This document shows, piece after piece, positions 15,301 through 23,087 of a stretch of DNA of 38,917 bases. How positions within the stretch are numbered: the stretch's first letter is position 1; every line of letters begins with the position of its first letter. This DNA is from a virus, in the IMG/VR virus record IMGVR_UViG_3300031918_000072, positions 1 through 38,917 of that record; one strand, written 5' to 3'. The position numbers were made by a program, and so were the translations under genes. The notes under the pieces were generated by a model. It was given only the letters and a program-made list of their open reading frames with translations. It did no database searches and was not told the origin of the DNA.

Positions 15301-16506
15301 ATGGCAGATTTTTCATTGACCACAGTTTTTGTAGTGCCTAGTAGCTTCACTGCTTTAGCTAGTACTGGATCCACACAAAACCTAACACCTGGTCAGCTTG
15401 GTATTTTTGATCCTAATTATGCTGTAGACAATACTCCTGCAGACAAGGCTTATTTCTACATTGCACAAGGAAGGACTAACAATTATCTTGAGGGTAGCAA
15501 ACGCTCAGATAAAATTAAGGGAGCAGGAATACCTTTAACGGGTAATGCTCAAACAGTTTATCCTAATCATTCAAATGTAACAGAATGGTATAAAGTTACA
15601 GGATGTCCTCAATCAACTAATCAAATAGTTGAAATAGATGATTGGCATGCAAAATGTGGTGATGTTATCACTATTACCCTTCGTGCTCACAGTTCCTATA
15701 TTGATACATTATATTTCAATGGTCTTACACGTAGTGTCACTGTTGTAGCTCCTTGCTGTGATTGTGGTGATGATCCTTGTGATGATGTTGATGTTGATGC
15801 ATTGATTGACAATGCTATGGAGCAACTTACAGGATATCATGTATCCTCAGGAGTTATCAATTGGGCAAGTCCTCTTTCAGAATATGGTCCTACAGGTATT
15901 AATCCTGATCATATTATGCTGAATACATTCTTCACATTCTCAAAATCAGGAAGTGGAGCTTCAGCTAAACTGGTTATTACAGGGAAAGCACTTACATCCT
16001 ATGGTGTTCCTTGTGATATTGCAGCCTTCCCATTTGAATATGATAGGATGTGGTTTAGGACATTTGTATATGCAGGACCTGCTACCACTGCTGACTTCAT
16101 TGTAAGTGATGCCTGTAATATTGTTGCTACATCAACTATTACACAAACTTCTAATTATCCTAGTGGAACTTATGCTGAAATCCTTCAGCTGGAAAAGAAC
16201 TACTATAGTTATCAGGTTGGTTTCCTGAAACATCTCTATAGGATGATGGGCTACAACCAGAACTTTGAAAGTTTTGCAGAGCCTGGAGTAAACTACACCA
16301 CTTATTATATCAAGTTCAATGAACTGGATAGGAGTGCTTACAATTGGGGATCTTATGAAACTCAGGATAGTATGGTGATTATTGCTGTACAGACAGGAAG
16401 TGCAATGGCAACAGCTGTTGAGAATGCTCTTGAGGATGCTCTTGGTACTGTTGCTGATAAAAACACATGTATCACTACCACTAGCACAACCACTGCAGGA
16501 ACCTAA
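15301..16506 (+). CDS. Abundant virion protein candidate (auxiliary capsid or tube) with Thr-rich tail
   Basis: This encodes 401 residues. Residues 1-150 are beta-rich. A Cys/Asp-rich hinge (PCCDCGDDPCDDVDVDALID, near residues 150-170) separates them from a second beta-rich domain (FFTFSKSGSGASAKLVITG). The C-terminus ends in a short Thr/Ser tract from residue ~392. It has a long A-rich leader (AAACACAAAACAAA) and is closed by the strongest terminator in the window, suggesting high expression. Its place after the connectors fits an auxiliary capsid or tail-tube-like protein; I cannot decide which from sequence alone. The Thr tail links it to the adhesin cluster. Confidence 0.5.
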   Translation: MADFSLTTVFVVPSSFTALASTGSTQNLTPGQLGIFDPNYAVDNTPADKAYFYIAQGRTNNYLEGSKRSDKIKGAGIPLTGNAQTVYPNHSNVTEWYKVTGCPQSTNQIVEIDDWHAKCGDVITITLRAHSSYIDTLYFNGLTRSVTVVAPCCDCGDDPCDDVDVDALIDNAMEQLTGYHVSSGVINWASPLSEYGPTGINPDHIMLNTFFTFSKSGSGASAKLVITGKALTSYGVPCDIAAFPFEYDRMWFRTFVYAGPATTADFIVSDACNIVATSTITQTSNYPSGTYAEILQLEKNYYSYQVGFLKHLYRMMGYNQNFESFAEPGVNYTTYYIKFNELDRSAYNWGSYETQDSMVIIAVQTGSAMATAVENALEDALGTVADKNTCITTTSTTTAGT

Positions 16507-16526
16507 TTTTAACTAATTGTAAATCT

Positions 16527-16574
16527 GAGCCAAAGGACAAAGGATAAAATTCCAAAAATCCTTTGGCTCTTTTT
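16527..16574 (+). terminator. Strong intrinsic terminator after capsid block
   Basis: GAGCCAAAGGA (16,527-16,537) pairs perfectly over 11 bp with TCCTTTGGCTC (16,559-16,569), followed by TTTTT (16,570-16,574) and a T-rich stretch. It divides the capsid block from the fibre block; the next ATG is at 16,586 and no clear promoter lies between, so downstream genes probably rely on read-through. Confidence 0.85.
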
Positions 16575-16585
16575 ATTTAAACAAT

Positions 16586-17137
16586 ATGGCAGACATACTA
16601 AATATAGTAATAGTTCCTACGTATGATGTAAATACGTTAGCAGTGGTAGATGCTTCAGTGTATGCTGATCCTGGAATTATTATAAGTCCTTATTTAAGAA
16701 TAAATGTTCCTGGGTTTAACACGGTTGATATACCCTTTACAATACAATCAACTAATATCCTTAATTCTACATCCTTAGGAATAACAACATCAGGGAATGA
16801 AGAACCACTTCCTGATGGTACCTATTGTGTCACATATGTAATAAACTTTGTAGAACAATTATCAAAAACCTTTCTCAGGGTAGATAAATTACAGGAGAAG
16901 TTTGATGAAGCTTTTATGCAACTTGATATGATGGAATGTGATAGGGCTATTAAAGCACAATCAAAGATAGAATTGAATACAATATATTTCTTCATACAGG
17001 GGGCTATAGCATCATCCAATAATTGTGCCACAGTACAATCAGAAACTCTATATATACGTGCAAATGCAATGCTTGAAACATTCATTAATAAGGATTGCGG
17101 ATGTACAGGAACCAATTTTGTAATAAATTTCCAATAA
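16586..17137 (+). CDS. Conserved phage virion protein (183 aa)
   Basis: This encodes 183 residues: a beta-sandwich-like N-terminal ~95 residues (TIQSTNILNSTSLGITTSG ... LPDGTYCVTYVI), then a helical C-terminal part with ECDRAIKAQSKIELNTIYFFIQGA. The order "IN-P-GF ... N-ILNS..LGI ... LPDG.Y ... D.MECD" is one I associate with a conserved family in Bacteroidota phages just before a Cys-rich mini-gene and an ~90-residue protein, as here. Likely an adaptor between head/tail and fibres; this role is inferred from context. Confidence 0.55.
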   Translation: MADILNIVIVPTYDVNTLAVVDASVYADPGIIISPYLRINVPGFNTVDIPFTIQSTNILNSTSLGITTSGNEEPLPDGTYCVTYVINFVEQLSKTFLRVDKLQEKFDEAFMQLDMMECDRAIKAQSKIELNTIYFFIQGAIASSNNCATVQSETLYIRANAMLETFINKDCGCTGTNFVINFQ

Positions 17138-17157
17138 ACCAACTAAAAATTAATTCA

Positions 17158-17280
17158 ATGAAATGCAAATCATGTGGTAAGTCTGTAGGCTGTGGGTGTA
17201 ATTTGGATGCTAATGGACTTTGTTCTTCATGCAGACCAAAACCAGTAACTCCTCTTCCAACACCAATAATTCATCCATAA
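17158..17280 (+). CDS. Cys-rich mini-protein (40 aa)
   Basis: This encodes 40 residues with C-x2-C, C-x-C and C-x2-C pairs (CKSCGK, GCGC, CSSC) and a Pro-rich tail, so a small zinc- or disulfide-stabilised knuckle. The leader AAACCAACTAAAAATTAATTCA before ATG 17,158 decides the start; an in-frame ATG at 17,095 lies in the previous gene. I recall similar 40-60-residue Cys-rich genes at this place in other Bacteroidota phages. Function unknown. Confidence 0.6.
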   Translation: MKCKSCGKSVGCGCNLDANGLCSSCRPKPVTPLPTPIIHP

Positions 17281-17281
17281 T

Positions 17282-17551
17282 ATGTTAAATCCAAGAATAA
17301 TAGATGGGTGTTCATCATGTGATGATATTCTGACGTTGATTGATGAAATAGATTGCAAGGTAGCTAAGCTATCAGGCAGTTTATATAACAATTTAGTATT
17401 TATGCTGAATAAACCTATTCCTGCAAGTGTCTTTATAGATCTTCTGACATACAAGAGGATATTGCAGTATAAATATGTTAACAGTAATTACGCAAGTGAT
17501 TACACAATTTCTCAGATTTCAAGTAAAATTCATACACTAAAATATAAATAA
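17282..17551 (+). CDS. Conserved small structural protein (89 aa)
   Basis: This encodes 89 residues, predicted helical, with two N-terminal Cys (CSSCD) and the segment LVFMLNKPIPASVFIDLLTYKRILQYKY, a pattern I associate with a conserved small protein next to the 183-residue virion gene in crAss-like phages. It begins one base after the previous stop. Its stop overlaps the next ATG (TAATG). Probably a virion or assembly component; role not known. Confidence 0.55.
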   Translation: MLNPRIIDGCSSCDDILTLIDEIDCKVAKLSGSLYNNLVFMLNKPIPASVFIDLLTYKRILQYKYVNSNYASDYTISQISSKIHTLKYK

Positions 17552-18150
17552 TGGCAAGATCGTTTAAATATCATACTGAGGAAGAAAAAAGAATTGGTAG
17601 AAATCTTATGCAAAGAATGCGAAGGTTAAAGAATGCAGAAAAAGTTAAACAGTATAATAAAGAATGGATCATTAAAAATAAAGAGAGATATGATGCATAC
17701 ATGAAAGAATACAGTATAAAAAAGAGAGAACATAAAAGTATATATAATAAAGAGTGGGTAAAAAATAATAGAGATAAGAAAAGAGAAACTCACAGATTAG
17801 GACAAAGAAGAAGAAGACAAGATGAAACTTATAATTTTTATTGTCATATAAGATCATTTATATTAGCTTCTTTTAAAAGAAACAAAAGAAACATTACTAA
17901 AACTTTAAAGTCTGAAATAATATTAGGATGCACATTAGATAAATTTAGAGTTTATGTTTTATCTAAGTGCCCAGAAGGAACAACATTAAAAGATTTTGGT
18001 AGATATGGTTATCATATAGATCATATTATTCCAATCTCTACTGCAAATACAAAAGAGGAAGTGATAAAATTATGTCATTACACAAATCTGCAACCTCTTT
18101 GGTGTACAGAGAACTTAGCAAAATCAAATAAAATTATAGAATATGTCTAA
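17551..18150 (+). CDS. HNH homing endonuclease with basic coiled N-terminus
   Basis: This encodes 199 residues. The N-terminal ~95 are extremely basic with repeated aromatic-Lys units (YNKEW, YMKEY, YNKEW) that probably bind DNA. The C-terminal HNH core has YHIDHIIP (H155, D157, H158), HYTNLQPLW (N179) and ENLAKSNKI (N188, K191). It is wedged between the 89-residue gene (TAATG junction) and the collar-fibre gene, whose ATG at 18,143 lies inside its last codons. Insertion has therefore kept both neighbours translatable. A mobile selfish gene is the most likely identity. Confidence 0.82.
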   Translation: MARSFKYHTEEEKRIGRNLMQRMRRLKNAEKVKQYNKEWIIKNKERYDAYMKEYSIKKREHKSIYNKEWVKNNRDKKRETHRLGQRRRRQDETYNFYCHIRSFILASFKRNKRNITKTLKSEIILGCTLDKFRVYVLSKCPEGTTLKDFGRYGYHIDHIIPISTANTKEEVIKLCHYTNLQPLWCTENLAKSNKIIEYV

Positions 18151-19258
18151 CTGTAATAACTGCTTCGGTGGTTGTGTAGAAACAACCTCAGATCAATGTG
18201 TAAAATATACAGGACTGCCAATAGCATTCCTTGATATAGAAACAGGAGACCCTCTCTCTGTTATAGAGGATAAAATCTTTATCTATCTAACAACAGTATT
18301 GGATGGTACAGGTATAGTGCCAGATGTTGATTTGGGACTCTGTACACTACTTACTGATAGTCTCCCTGCTACACCTACCATTACATTAAATCAGTTGCTT
18401 ACAGCTCTTGCTACAGCCCTATGTGCTTTACAAACACAAGTAACAGCTGTAGATGCTGCTATAACAACAATTGAGCAGGAATGTGTAACAGATTGTCTGG
18501 ATGGTGTAACAATAGAATCTGATACACATGATGTGCTTCAGGCTGTAATTGTTAAATTGTGCACAGCAGTAACAGATTTAGAAAATCTTACAGCTGATGT
18601 AGAAACCAATTATGAGAAGAAAGTTGATTTGAATAATGATATTGCTGCATATCTGGCAGGAACAACATCTACCAAAATGTACAATAAAATGGTTCCATAT
18701 TCACCTATTCCTTATTATGGACCATTAGTTAATTATCCTACAACAAGTGATGGGTTTGTAACAGGTATAGGATTTGGAGCATGGGAGAAAGTATATTTAT
18801 GTAATGGAGATCATGGTACTCCTGATTTAAGGGGACTTGCTGTTGTTGGTGCAATCACTGATATGGGAGGTGGAGTTCTTGAATCAAATGTTTTAGGACT
18901 TACATACACATTAGATGATGTAATAGGTGAATCTACTGTAAAACTTGATGATACTACATTACCCTCACATAAACATACAGCTACAGCAACTGATGCAGGA
19001 CACACTCATTTTGTAATTAAAAATAATACTGATAATACTTATAACTTAGTATCAGCAAGTAATACTCTTAAAACTGAAAGTTATGCAGATGCTGCATATG
19101 CTTATACATTAAGAGGAGTAGCAGGGCCTGCTGATGTAGGATTATCAAGTAGTGGGCAGGCTAATGTATCAGTAGCAGTTAATAATTTTGGAGGAAGTGG
19201 ATATCATGAAAATACTTCTCCTGCAAGAGTGCTTTACTATATAATGTACAAACCATAA
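18143..19258 (+). CDS. Fibre protein with tail-collar-like C-terminal domain
   Basis: This encodes 371 residues. The N-terminal ~50 (SNCNNCFGGC ... QCVKYTGLPIAFLDIETGDPLS) look like a virion-anchoring module that I recall from other Bacteroidota phage fibres. Residues ~85-165 are helical and possibly trimeric. The C-terminal ~170 have the phage tail-collar pattern: NGDHGTPDLRGLAVVG near 222-237, LPSHKHTATATDAGHTH from ~273, and a closing ENTSPARVLYYIMYKP. Likely a head or tail fibre in host contact. It overlaps the HNH stop by 8 bases and is the first of three consecutive fibre-type genes before the terminator at 20,713. Confidence 0.72.
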   Translation: MSNCNNCFGGCVETTSDQCVKYTGLPIAFLDIETGDPLSVIEDKIFIYLTTVLDGTGIVPDVDLGLCTLLTDSLPATPTITLNQLLTALATALCALQTQVTAVDAAITTIEQECVTDCLDGVTIESDTHDVLQAVIVKLCTAVTDLENLTADVETNYEKKVDLNNDIAAYLAGTTSTKMYNKMVPYSPIPYYGPLVNYPTTSDGFVTGIGFGAWEKVYLCNGDHGTPDLRGLAVVGAITDMGGGVLESNVLGLTYTLDDVIGESTVKLDDTTLPSHKHTATATDAGHTHFVIKNNTDNTYNLVSASNTLKTESYADAAYAYTLRGVAGPADVGLSSSGQANVSVAVNNFGGSGYHENTSPARVLYYIMYKP

Positions 19259-19259
19259 T

Positions 19260-20093
19260 ATGGGAATTGAAGGTCCTTATCCCTGTGAGTGGTATTTCCT
19301 GCCATTAAATCCTGCTTGTAGCACAACTTCTTCTACCAGCACTACTACAACTCTTATCCCTGTAGTTACCTGTCTGAATTACCTAATGTATGTTTATCCG
19401 GATGCTGAACCTGCTACATTAGAATTTGAGAACTGCGATAATACAGAATCCTCTATTATCATTGTATACCCAGGAGTAACAGCTTCCTTCTGTGCAAAGA
19501 TAGGGACAGTACACATAACAGGACATGCACAAATAAGTGTAATAGGAGTATGTCCTACAACAACATCAACAACAAGCACTACATCTTTAACCACTACTAC
19601 ATCAACTACAGGAATTCCTACAACTACAACTACCAGTACAACTGAAGAAGAAATTACAACCACAACAACAACATTATGTTATAGACCAGAAGGGTTAAGT
19701 AATACATACATGCTATATTATTTAAGTGGTGACGATCTTGTACCACCGGGATATCATTTCTTTGGAGATAGTCCTTGGATAGATGTCTGTACATTATGGC
19801 AGGACTTTGTTACAATAGGAGTTATTACTGGACATCAGCTTGGGGCAGGAGCTTTTCCCATACAATATAATATAATAGAAATAGGACAATATATGTATAA
19901 AAACTTTGGATTAATATATCCTAATTCATGTGAGACAATTCAGGATGGAACATATATAGCTTCCTCAACTGTACAAGCAACTGAAATACAAGAGTTAACC
20001 GAAGTAGCAATTGTAACAATAGTGTCAGGATATATTACAAGTATAAATACATGTTATGCACCAACAACTACCACCACTACCACAATTATTTAA
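19260..20093 (+). CDS. Thr-tract modular adhesin-like protein (277 aa)
   Basis: This encodes 277 residues built as short folded modules separated by Thr/Ser tracts: a short N-terminus, tract (codons at 19,320-19,352), a Cys-containing beta domain (TCLNYLMYVYPDAEPATLEF ... HVTGHAQISVIGVC type), tracts at 19,557-19,673 broken by GIP and EEEI, a second domain (YRPEGLSNTYMLYYLSGD ...), and a bare tail of seven Thr followed by two Ile at the stop. The second module resembles one in the 1136-residue protein (VRPARLTTFYLITGYRS). It starts one base after the collar-fibre stop. Probably a virion surface or fibre accessory protein; no enzyme motif. Confidence 0.6.
   Translation: MGIEGPYPCEWYFLPLNPACSTTSSTSTTTTLIPVVTCLNYLMYVYPDAEPATLEFENCDNTESSIIIVYPGVTASFCAKIGTVHITGHAQISVIGVCPTTTSTTSTTSLTTTTSTTGIPTTTTTSTTEEEITTTTTTLCYRPEGLSNTYMLYYLSGDDLVPPGYHFFGDSPWIDVCTLWQDFVTIGVITGHQLGAGAFPIQYNIIEIGQYMYKNFGLIYPNSCETIQDGTYIASSTVQATEIQELTEVAIVTIVSGYITSINTCYAPTTTTTTTII
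19557..19673 (+). repeat. Interrupted Thr-codon tract
   Basis: Thr/Ser codons broken by GIP and by an acidic EEEI. It joins two small domains of the 277-residue adhesin-like protein. A shorter tract lies at 19,320-19,352 and a C-terminal one at 20,064-20,084. Confidence 0.75.
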
Positions 20094-20105
20094 AACCAAC
20101 ATCCA

Positions 20106-20666
20106 ATGATAACCGTACTAATAACATTAACAGTAGCAGGAGCTGATACAGGCCCTACATTTGATTTATTTTCAGATGTGGATGGTTATCTCTCTGCATT
20201 TGAAACAGAGGTTCCTAAGGCTTCTCTGTTAGCAGGATATACAGCTGTTGTAGTTCCTAATGGTACAGAAACAATAAAGATAGTGGCACACAATGGTGTA
20301 TGTCAGCACACATTATCTCTTTCTATTACCACTACTACCACAAGTACAAGTACTTCTACATCTACTTCAACCACAACTTCTACTACCACAGAATATCCTG
20401 GTCCATTTGAATATTATACAGTACAGGGATATATATGTGATGGAGCAACTTGTACAACTAATGGTGATATAGGAAGAATTGCTAATTATCCAATTGGCAC
20501 AGGACTTACAATAGGTAATTTTTATGCTGATACAGAAGCTCATCATATACCTTTCTACATTTTTGAAATACTCTCCATTCCTGTAGATCAAACATCTCCA
20601 GGATGGATAGTTAATTTTGGTAGTGCAGCTGGAACAGCAAGTTGTGATGGTTATTGCAATGCATAA
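20106..20666 (+). CDS. Thr-tract modular adhesin-like protein (186 aa)
   Basis: This encodes 186 residues: an N-terminal beta-sandwich-like domain of ~73 residues (ITVLITLTVAGADTGPTFDLF ... CQHTLSLS), a 21-codon Thr/Ser tract (20,328-20,390) ending in EYPG, and a C-terminal domain of ~90 residues with five Cys (CDGATCTT ... CDGYCNA). The domain-tract-domain plan matches the neighbouring adhesins. The leader AAAACCAACATCCA precedes ATG 20,106. It is the last gene before the terminator at 20,713. Function inferred as surface attachment or decoration. Confidence 0.58.
   Translation: MITVLITLTVAGADTGPTFDLFSDVDGYLSAFETEVPKASLLAGYTAVVVPNGTETIKIVAHNGVCQHTLSLSITTTTTSTSTSTSTSTTTSTTTEYPGPFEYYTVQGYICDGATCTTNGDIGRIANYPIGTGLTIGNFYADTEAHHIPFYIFEILSIPVDQTSPGWIVNFGSAAGTASCDGYCNA
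20328..20390 (+). repeat. Thr/Ser-codon tract
   Basis: 21 codons with a T-S alternating core, ending in EYPG, between the two domains of the 186-residue protein. Confidence 0.75.
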
Positions 20667-20712
20667 TGATAAAAAGATTCAACTTTTGTTGGCTTTAGTT
20701 GGACTCTTTTTG

Positions 20713-20744
20713 CTGCCAGGGAACTAAAAATCTCTGGCAGTTTT
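20713..20744 (+). terminator. Intrinsic terminator after fibre block
   Basis: CTGCCAGGGA (20,713-20,722) pairs with TCTCTGGCAG (20,731-20,740) over 10 bp with one G-U pair and an 8-base loop, followed by TTTTG. It ends the collar-fibre/adhesin transcript. Confidence 0.75.
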
Positions 20745-20749
20745 GCTAA

Positions 20750-20772
20750 ACTCTAATTAAGTTCATTAGAGT
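20750..20772 (+). repeat. Inverted repeat CTCTAAT-N7-ATTAGAG, copy 1
   Basis: ACTCTAAT (20,750-20,757), 7-base spacer, ATTAGAGT (20,765-20,772): a perfect 8-bp palindrome. A near-identical element occurs at 38,379-38,401. Both lie between the end of one block and the next promoter, so it may be an operator or a promoter-insulating hairpin. Confidence 0.6.
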
Positions 20773-20797
20773 GAATAACGAGATTGATTAATTTTAT

Positions 20798-20829
20798 TTT
20801 GAAAATCCAAAAGAATAGTTATATCTTTA
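20798..20829 (+). promoter_or_regulatory. Promoter P2 for tail genes
   Basis: TTTG (20,798-20,801), 20 bases, TATCTTTA (20,822-20,829), one mismatch from the Bacteroidota consensus. GTTATATCTTT is shared with P1. It lies between a terminator and the first tail-ring gene, 25 bases before ATG 20,855. Confidence 0.65.
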
Positions 20830-20854
20830 CAACACCTTAAGCAAACTTAATAAA

Positions 20855-21601
20855 ATGTCAATATTACGCAAATTAGTTTCTGATATTCGTGGTATGCATA
20901 AATTAATAAGTACTGATGGGCTTATTACAGACCGCATAATAGCTTCGGAAATTAGAAATAATACCCTACTCCTTGTGAAAAGGGAAACAAACCTCAGAAA
21001 ATTATGGAGTACAGATAGCATTTTTACCACAATATCTTGTTTGGAAATGATTGAGGTGCCTATTTCAGAGTGTTGTGAGTATGTAGATCCCTGTTCAATA
21101 GCGAGAAGTAAATATAAACTCCCTAGGATTGCTGAAGGAAACTATCAGTATGTTATTCAGGGAGTTTATTCAATTAATATAATGAGTGGAAAAGGAAAGA
21201 AATTGAAAGAGATAAGTATCAACAGGTATGTAAACCTCTTAAAACTTCCCTTTGTAAAGAATGAAGAATACTTTTGGATTGCTAATGATTATCTGTATGT
21301 TACTAATCCAATGGTAAAAGCTGTTAGAATGGCAGCTTTCTTTGAAGAAGATATTCCAAATGAATTAATGTATCCTGATTGTAATTGTGGTCCAACAAAG
21401 GTAACAGATGAAGATTGGTGTAAGAATCCTCTGGATAAAGAGTTTGCTCTTCCAGGTTATCTTGAGAAACAAGTATTAGAGCTTACCTCTCAGAAACTAA
21501 TGTCTACCTACTTTATGTTGAAGCAAGATTTGACTGAGAATAACAACGATGATGAGATACCACTTGGAAGACCTTCTACATCAAGAGGAAAAACCAACTA
21601 A
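20855..21601 (+). CDS. Conserved tail/ring protein (248 aa)
   Basis: This encodes 248 residues. It has a helical N-terminus (LRKLVSDIRGMHKLI), a central CCEYVDPC Cys cluster near residue 75, then a beta-rich body (YQYVIQGVYSINIM ... WIANDYLYVTNP) with a second Cys cluster (DCNCGP) and a low-complexity tail. I recall this pattern as a conserved structural protein of crAss-like phages just upstream of the IHF-like and tail-tube genes, probably one of the stacked tail rings; which ring I cannot say. It is the first gene after P2. Confidence 0.6.
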   Translation: MSILRKLVSDIRGMHKLISTDGLITDRIIASEIRNNTLLLVKRETNLRKLWSTDSIFTTISCLEMIEVPISECCEYVDPCSIARSKYKLPRIAEGNYQYVIQGVYSINIMSGKGKKLKEISINRYVNLLKLPFVKNEEYFWIANDYLYVTNPMVKAVRMAAFFEEDIPNELMYPDCNCGPTKVTDEDWCKNPLDKEFALPGYLEKQVLELTSQKLMSTYFMLKQDLTENNNDDEIPLGRPSTSRGKTN

Positions 21602-21610
21602 AACTATATC

Positions 21611-22123
21611 GTGAGAAGACACATTGATTGGCGAAGCTCTAGTAAGCAGAACTATGAAGAGTTTTGTGACAAGCATCCAAGCATAAAACTTACATTTGAT
21701 GAATGGCGTTCTATAATCTACACCTTTAATGAATCATTTAAGGAGTATATTTTAGAGACAGGTGAGAAAGCTAAATTCCCCTTTGGATTTGGGGAATTTT
21801 CTATTAATAAGAAGAAGCGAAAGAAGGTAATGCTTATCCCAAAAAGAATTAATGGTGAGATGAAAGAAGTAGAATTCATAAACCTTGCAATAGATTGGCC
21901 TAAGACAAGAGAAAAACACAAACTCATATATAATTTCAATTTCCATACAGAAGGATATTTCTTTGGATGGATGTGGTTCAAAAATACAGCAAGAATAAAG
22001 TTCTCAGAAATGTGGTATTTTAAACCCTCAAGAGCAACATCAAGACTTCTTGCCCATTACATAAAAATAAATCCTAAGTACCAGCAAATCTATCATGAAT
22101 GGAAGGGTTATAATGAAAAATAA
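21611..22123 (+). CDS. IHF/HU-like structural-module protein, GTG start
   Basis: This encodes 170 residues. Residues ~30-75 (LTFDEWRSIIYTFNESFKEYILETG-x-KAKFPFGFGEFSINKKKRK) resemble the "helix, G-x-P-G-x-G-x-F" core of HU/IHF-like proteins. An IHF-like gene is part of the conserved structural block of crAss-like phages next to the tail-tube gene, matching this position. The C-terminal ~100 residues are rich in Trp, Phe and Lys. The start is GTG 21,611, preceded by AAAAACCAACTAAAACTATATC; no ATG lies in frame nearby. It may have been recruited as a tail-ring component rather than acting in DNA bending. Confidence 0.5.
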   Translation: MRRHIDWRSSSKQNYEEFCDKHPSIKLTFDEWRSIIYTFNESFKEYILETGEKAKFPFGFGEFSINKKKRKKVMLIPKRINGEMKEVEFINLAIDWPKTREKHKLIYNFNFHTEGYFFGWMWFKNTARIKFSEMWYFKPSRATSRLLAHYIKINPKYQQIYHEWKGYNEK

Positions 22124-22134
22124 ATAAAAACACC

Positions 22135-23082
22135 ATGTCATACTATTTCAAATACAACTTTATTAGTCCGGAGGGAATTTTTGCTACCGTTCAAGAGGAA
22201 TTGAAGGCATATTATGATACAGGAGCTGTAGATTCCCTACTCTTTCCACTCTATCTTAATAAGTGTCTCAATAAATTAGGGAAAGCAACTTATTCCATAG
22301 CTAATGATATTCTCTATATAGAGGATTTTCAGGCAAGGCTTCCTGATAATTTCTATGGTGTAAGGGAAGCATGGATGTGTACAGAGATAGATGGTTATCC
22401 ATATCAGACAGCTAATTCATTTTATTCACAGGCAGCATCAGCCACCACTATTCAGATTGCTCCTATGATAATGAATGGAATATCATGCAATAATCCTGAA
22501 TGTACAAATGGATGTCCTGAATGTATGCCTACAATTGTACAGGCTGTATATAAGACTAATAATGAAATAGCAAGAAGCTATACAAGACATTATCTTCTTA
22601 AGCCAGGAAATATTTCTGTAAGACAGCAATGTGATGTAGATTATATAGATGATTGGCAGAGATTTGCACAACAAGTTCCTTATTCTTCAACCTATGACTC
22701 CTTTGATATAAGGGATAATAAGTTTGTTACCAATTTCAGAACAGGTGTTGTTAATTTAGTTTTCTATGCTACAGATTATGATGAAAGTCAGAATCAGCTT
22801 ATTCCTGATAATTTTCGCATAAAAGAGTACATTGAACACTTTCTTAAATATAAATGCTTTGAAACACTTACTAATCAGACTAATGATGAGACTTTTAATC
22901 AGCTTCAGCAAAAGATGATGTATTATAAGCAACTCTCTGATGAAGCATATATAATGGCTGAGCTGGAAATCAAAAAACAGACACCATGGCAGAAGCAACA
23001 GAGGATTAAACAAAGCTTATCAAGACATAGGAGATATGAATTGCCTGAAGGAAGAGTAAATAAGTGGCATAGAAATAATTAA
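22135..23082 (+). CDS. Tail tubular protein, P22 gp4-like slot
   Basis: This encodes 315 residues. An N-terminal helical domain (ATVQEELKAYYDTGAVDSLLFPLYLNKCLNKLGKA) and ARLPDNFYGVREAWMC fit the P22 gp4/T7 gp11-like head-tail adaptor family found in crAss-like phages directly before the large tail stabilisation gene, as here. A Cys-rich insertion (CNNPECTNGCPECMP) around residue 122-136 may bind zinc. A basic C-terminus (QKQQRIKQSLSRHRRYELPEGRVNKW) probably contacts DNA or the ring above. The domain assignment is from pattern and order. Confidence 0.65.
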   Translation: MSYYFKYNFISPEGIFATVQEELKAYYDTGAVDSLLFPLYLNKCLNKLGKATYSIANDILYIEDFQARLPDNFYGVREAWMCTEIDGYPYQTANSFYSQAASATTIQIAPMIMNGISCNNPECTNGCPECMPTIVQAVYKTNNEIARSYTRHYLLKPGNISVRQQCDVDYIDDWQRFAQQVPYSSTYDSFDIRDNKFVTNFRTGVVNLVFYATDYDESQNQLIPDNFRIKEYIEHFLKYKCFETLTNQTNDETFNQLQQKMMYYKQLSDEAYIMAELEIKKQTPWQKQQRIKQSLSRHRRYELPEGRVNKWHRNN

Positions 23083-23087
23083 TACAA

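Noticed and set aside
18143-19258. Diversity-generating retroelement variable region in the collar-domain fibre
   Set aside because: No reverse transcriptase, template repeat or matching second copy was seen in the window. It could lie elsewhere in the genome.
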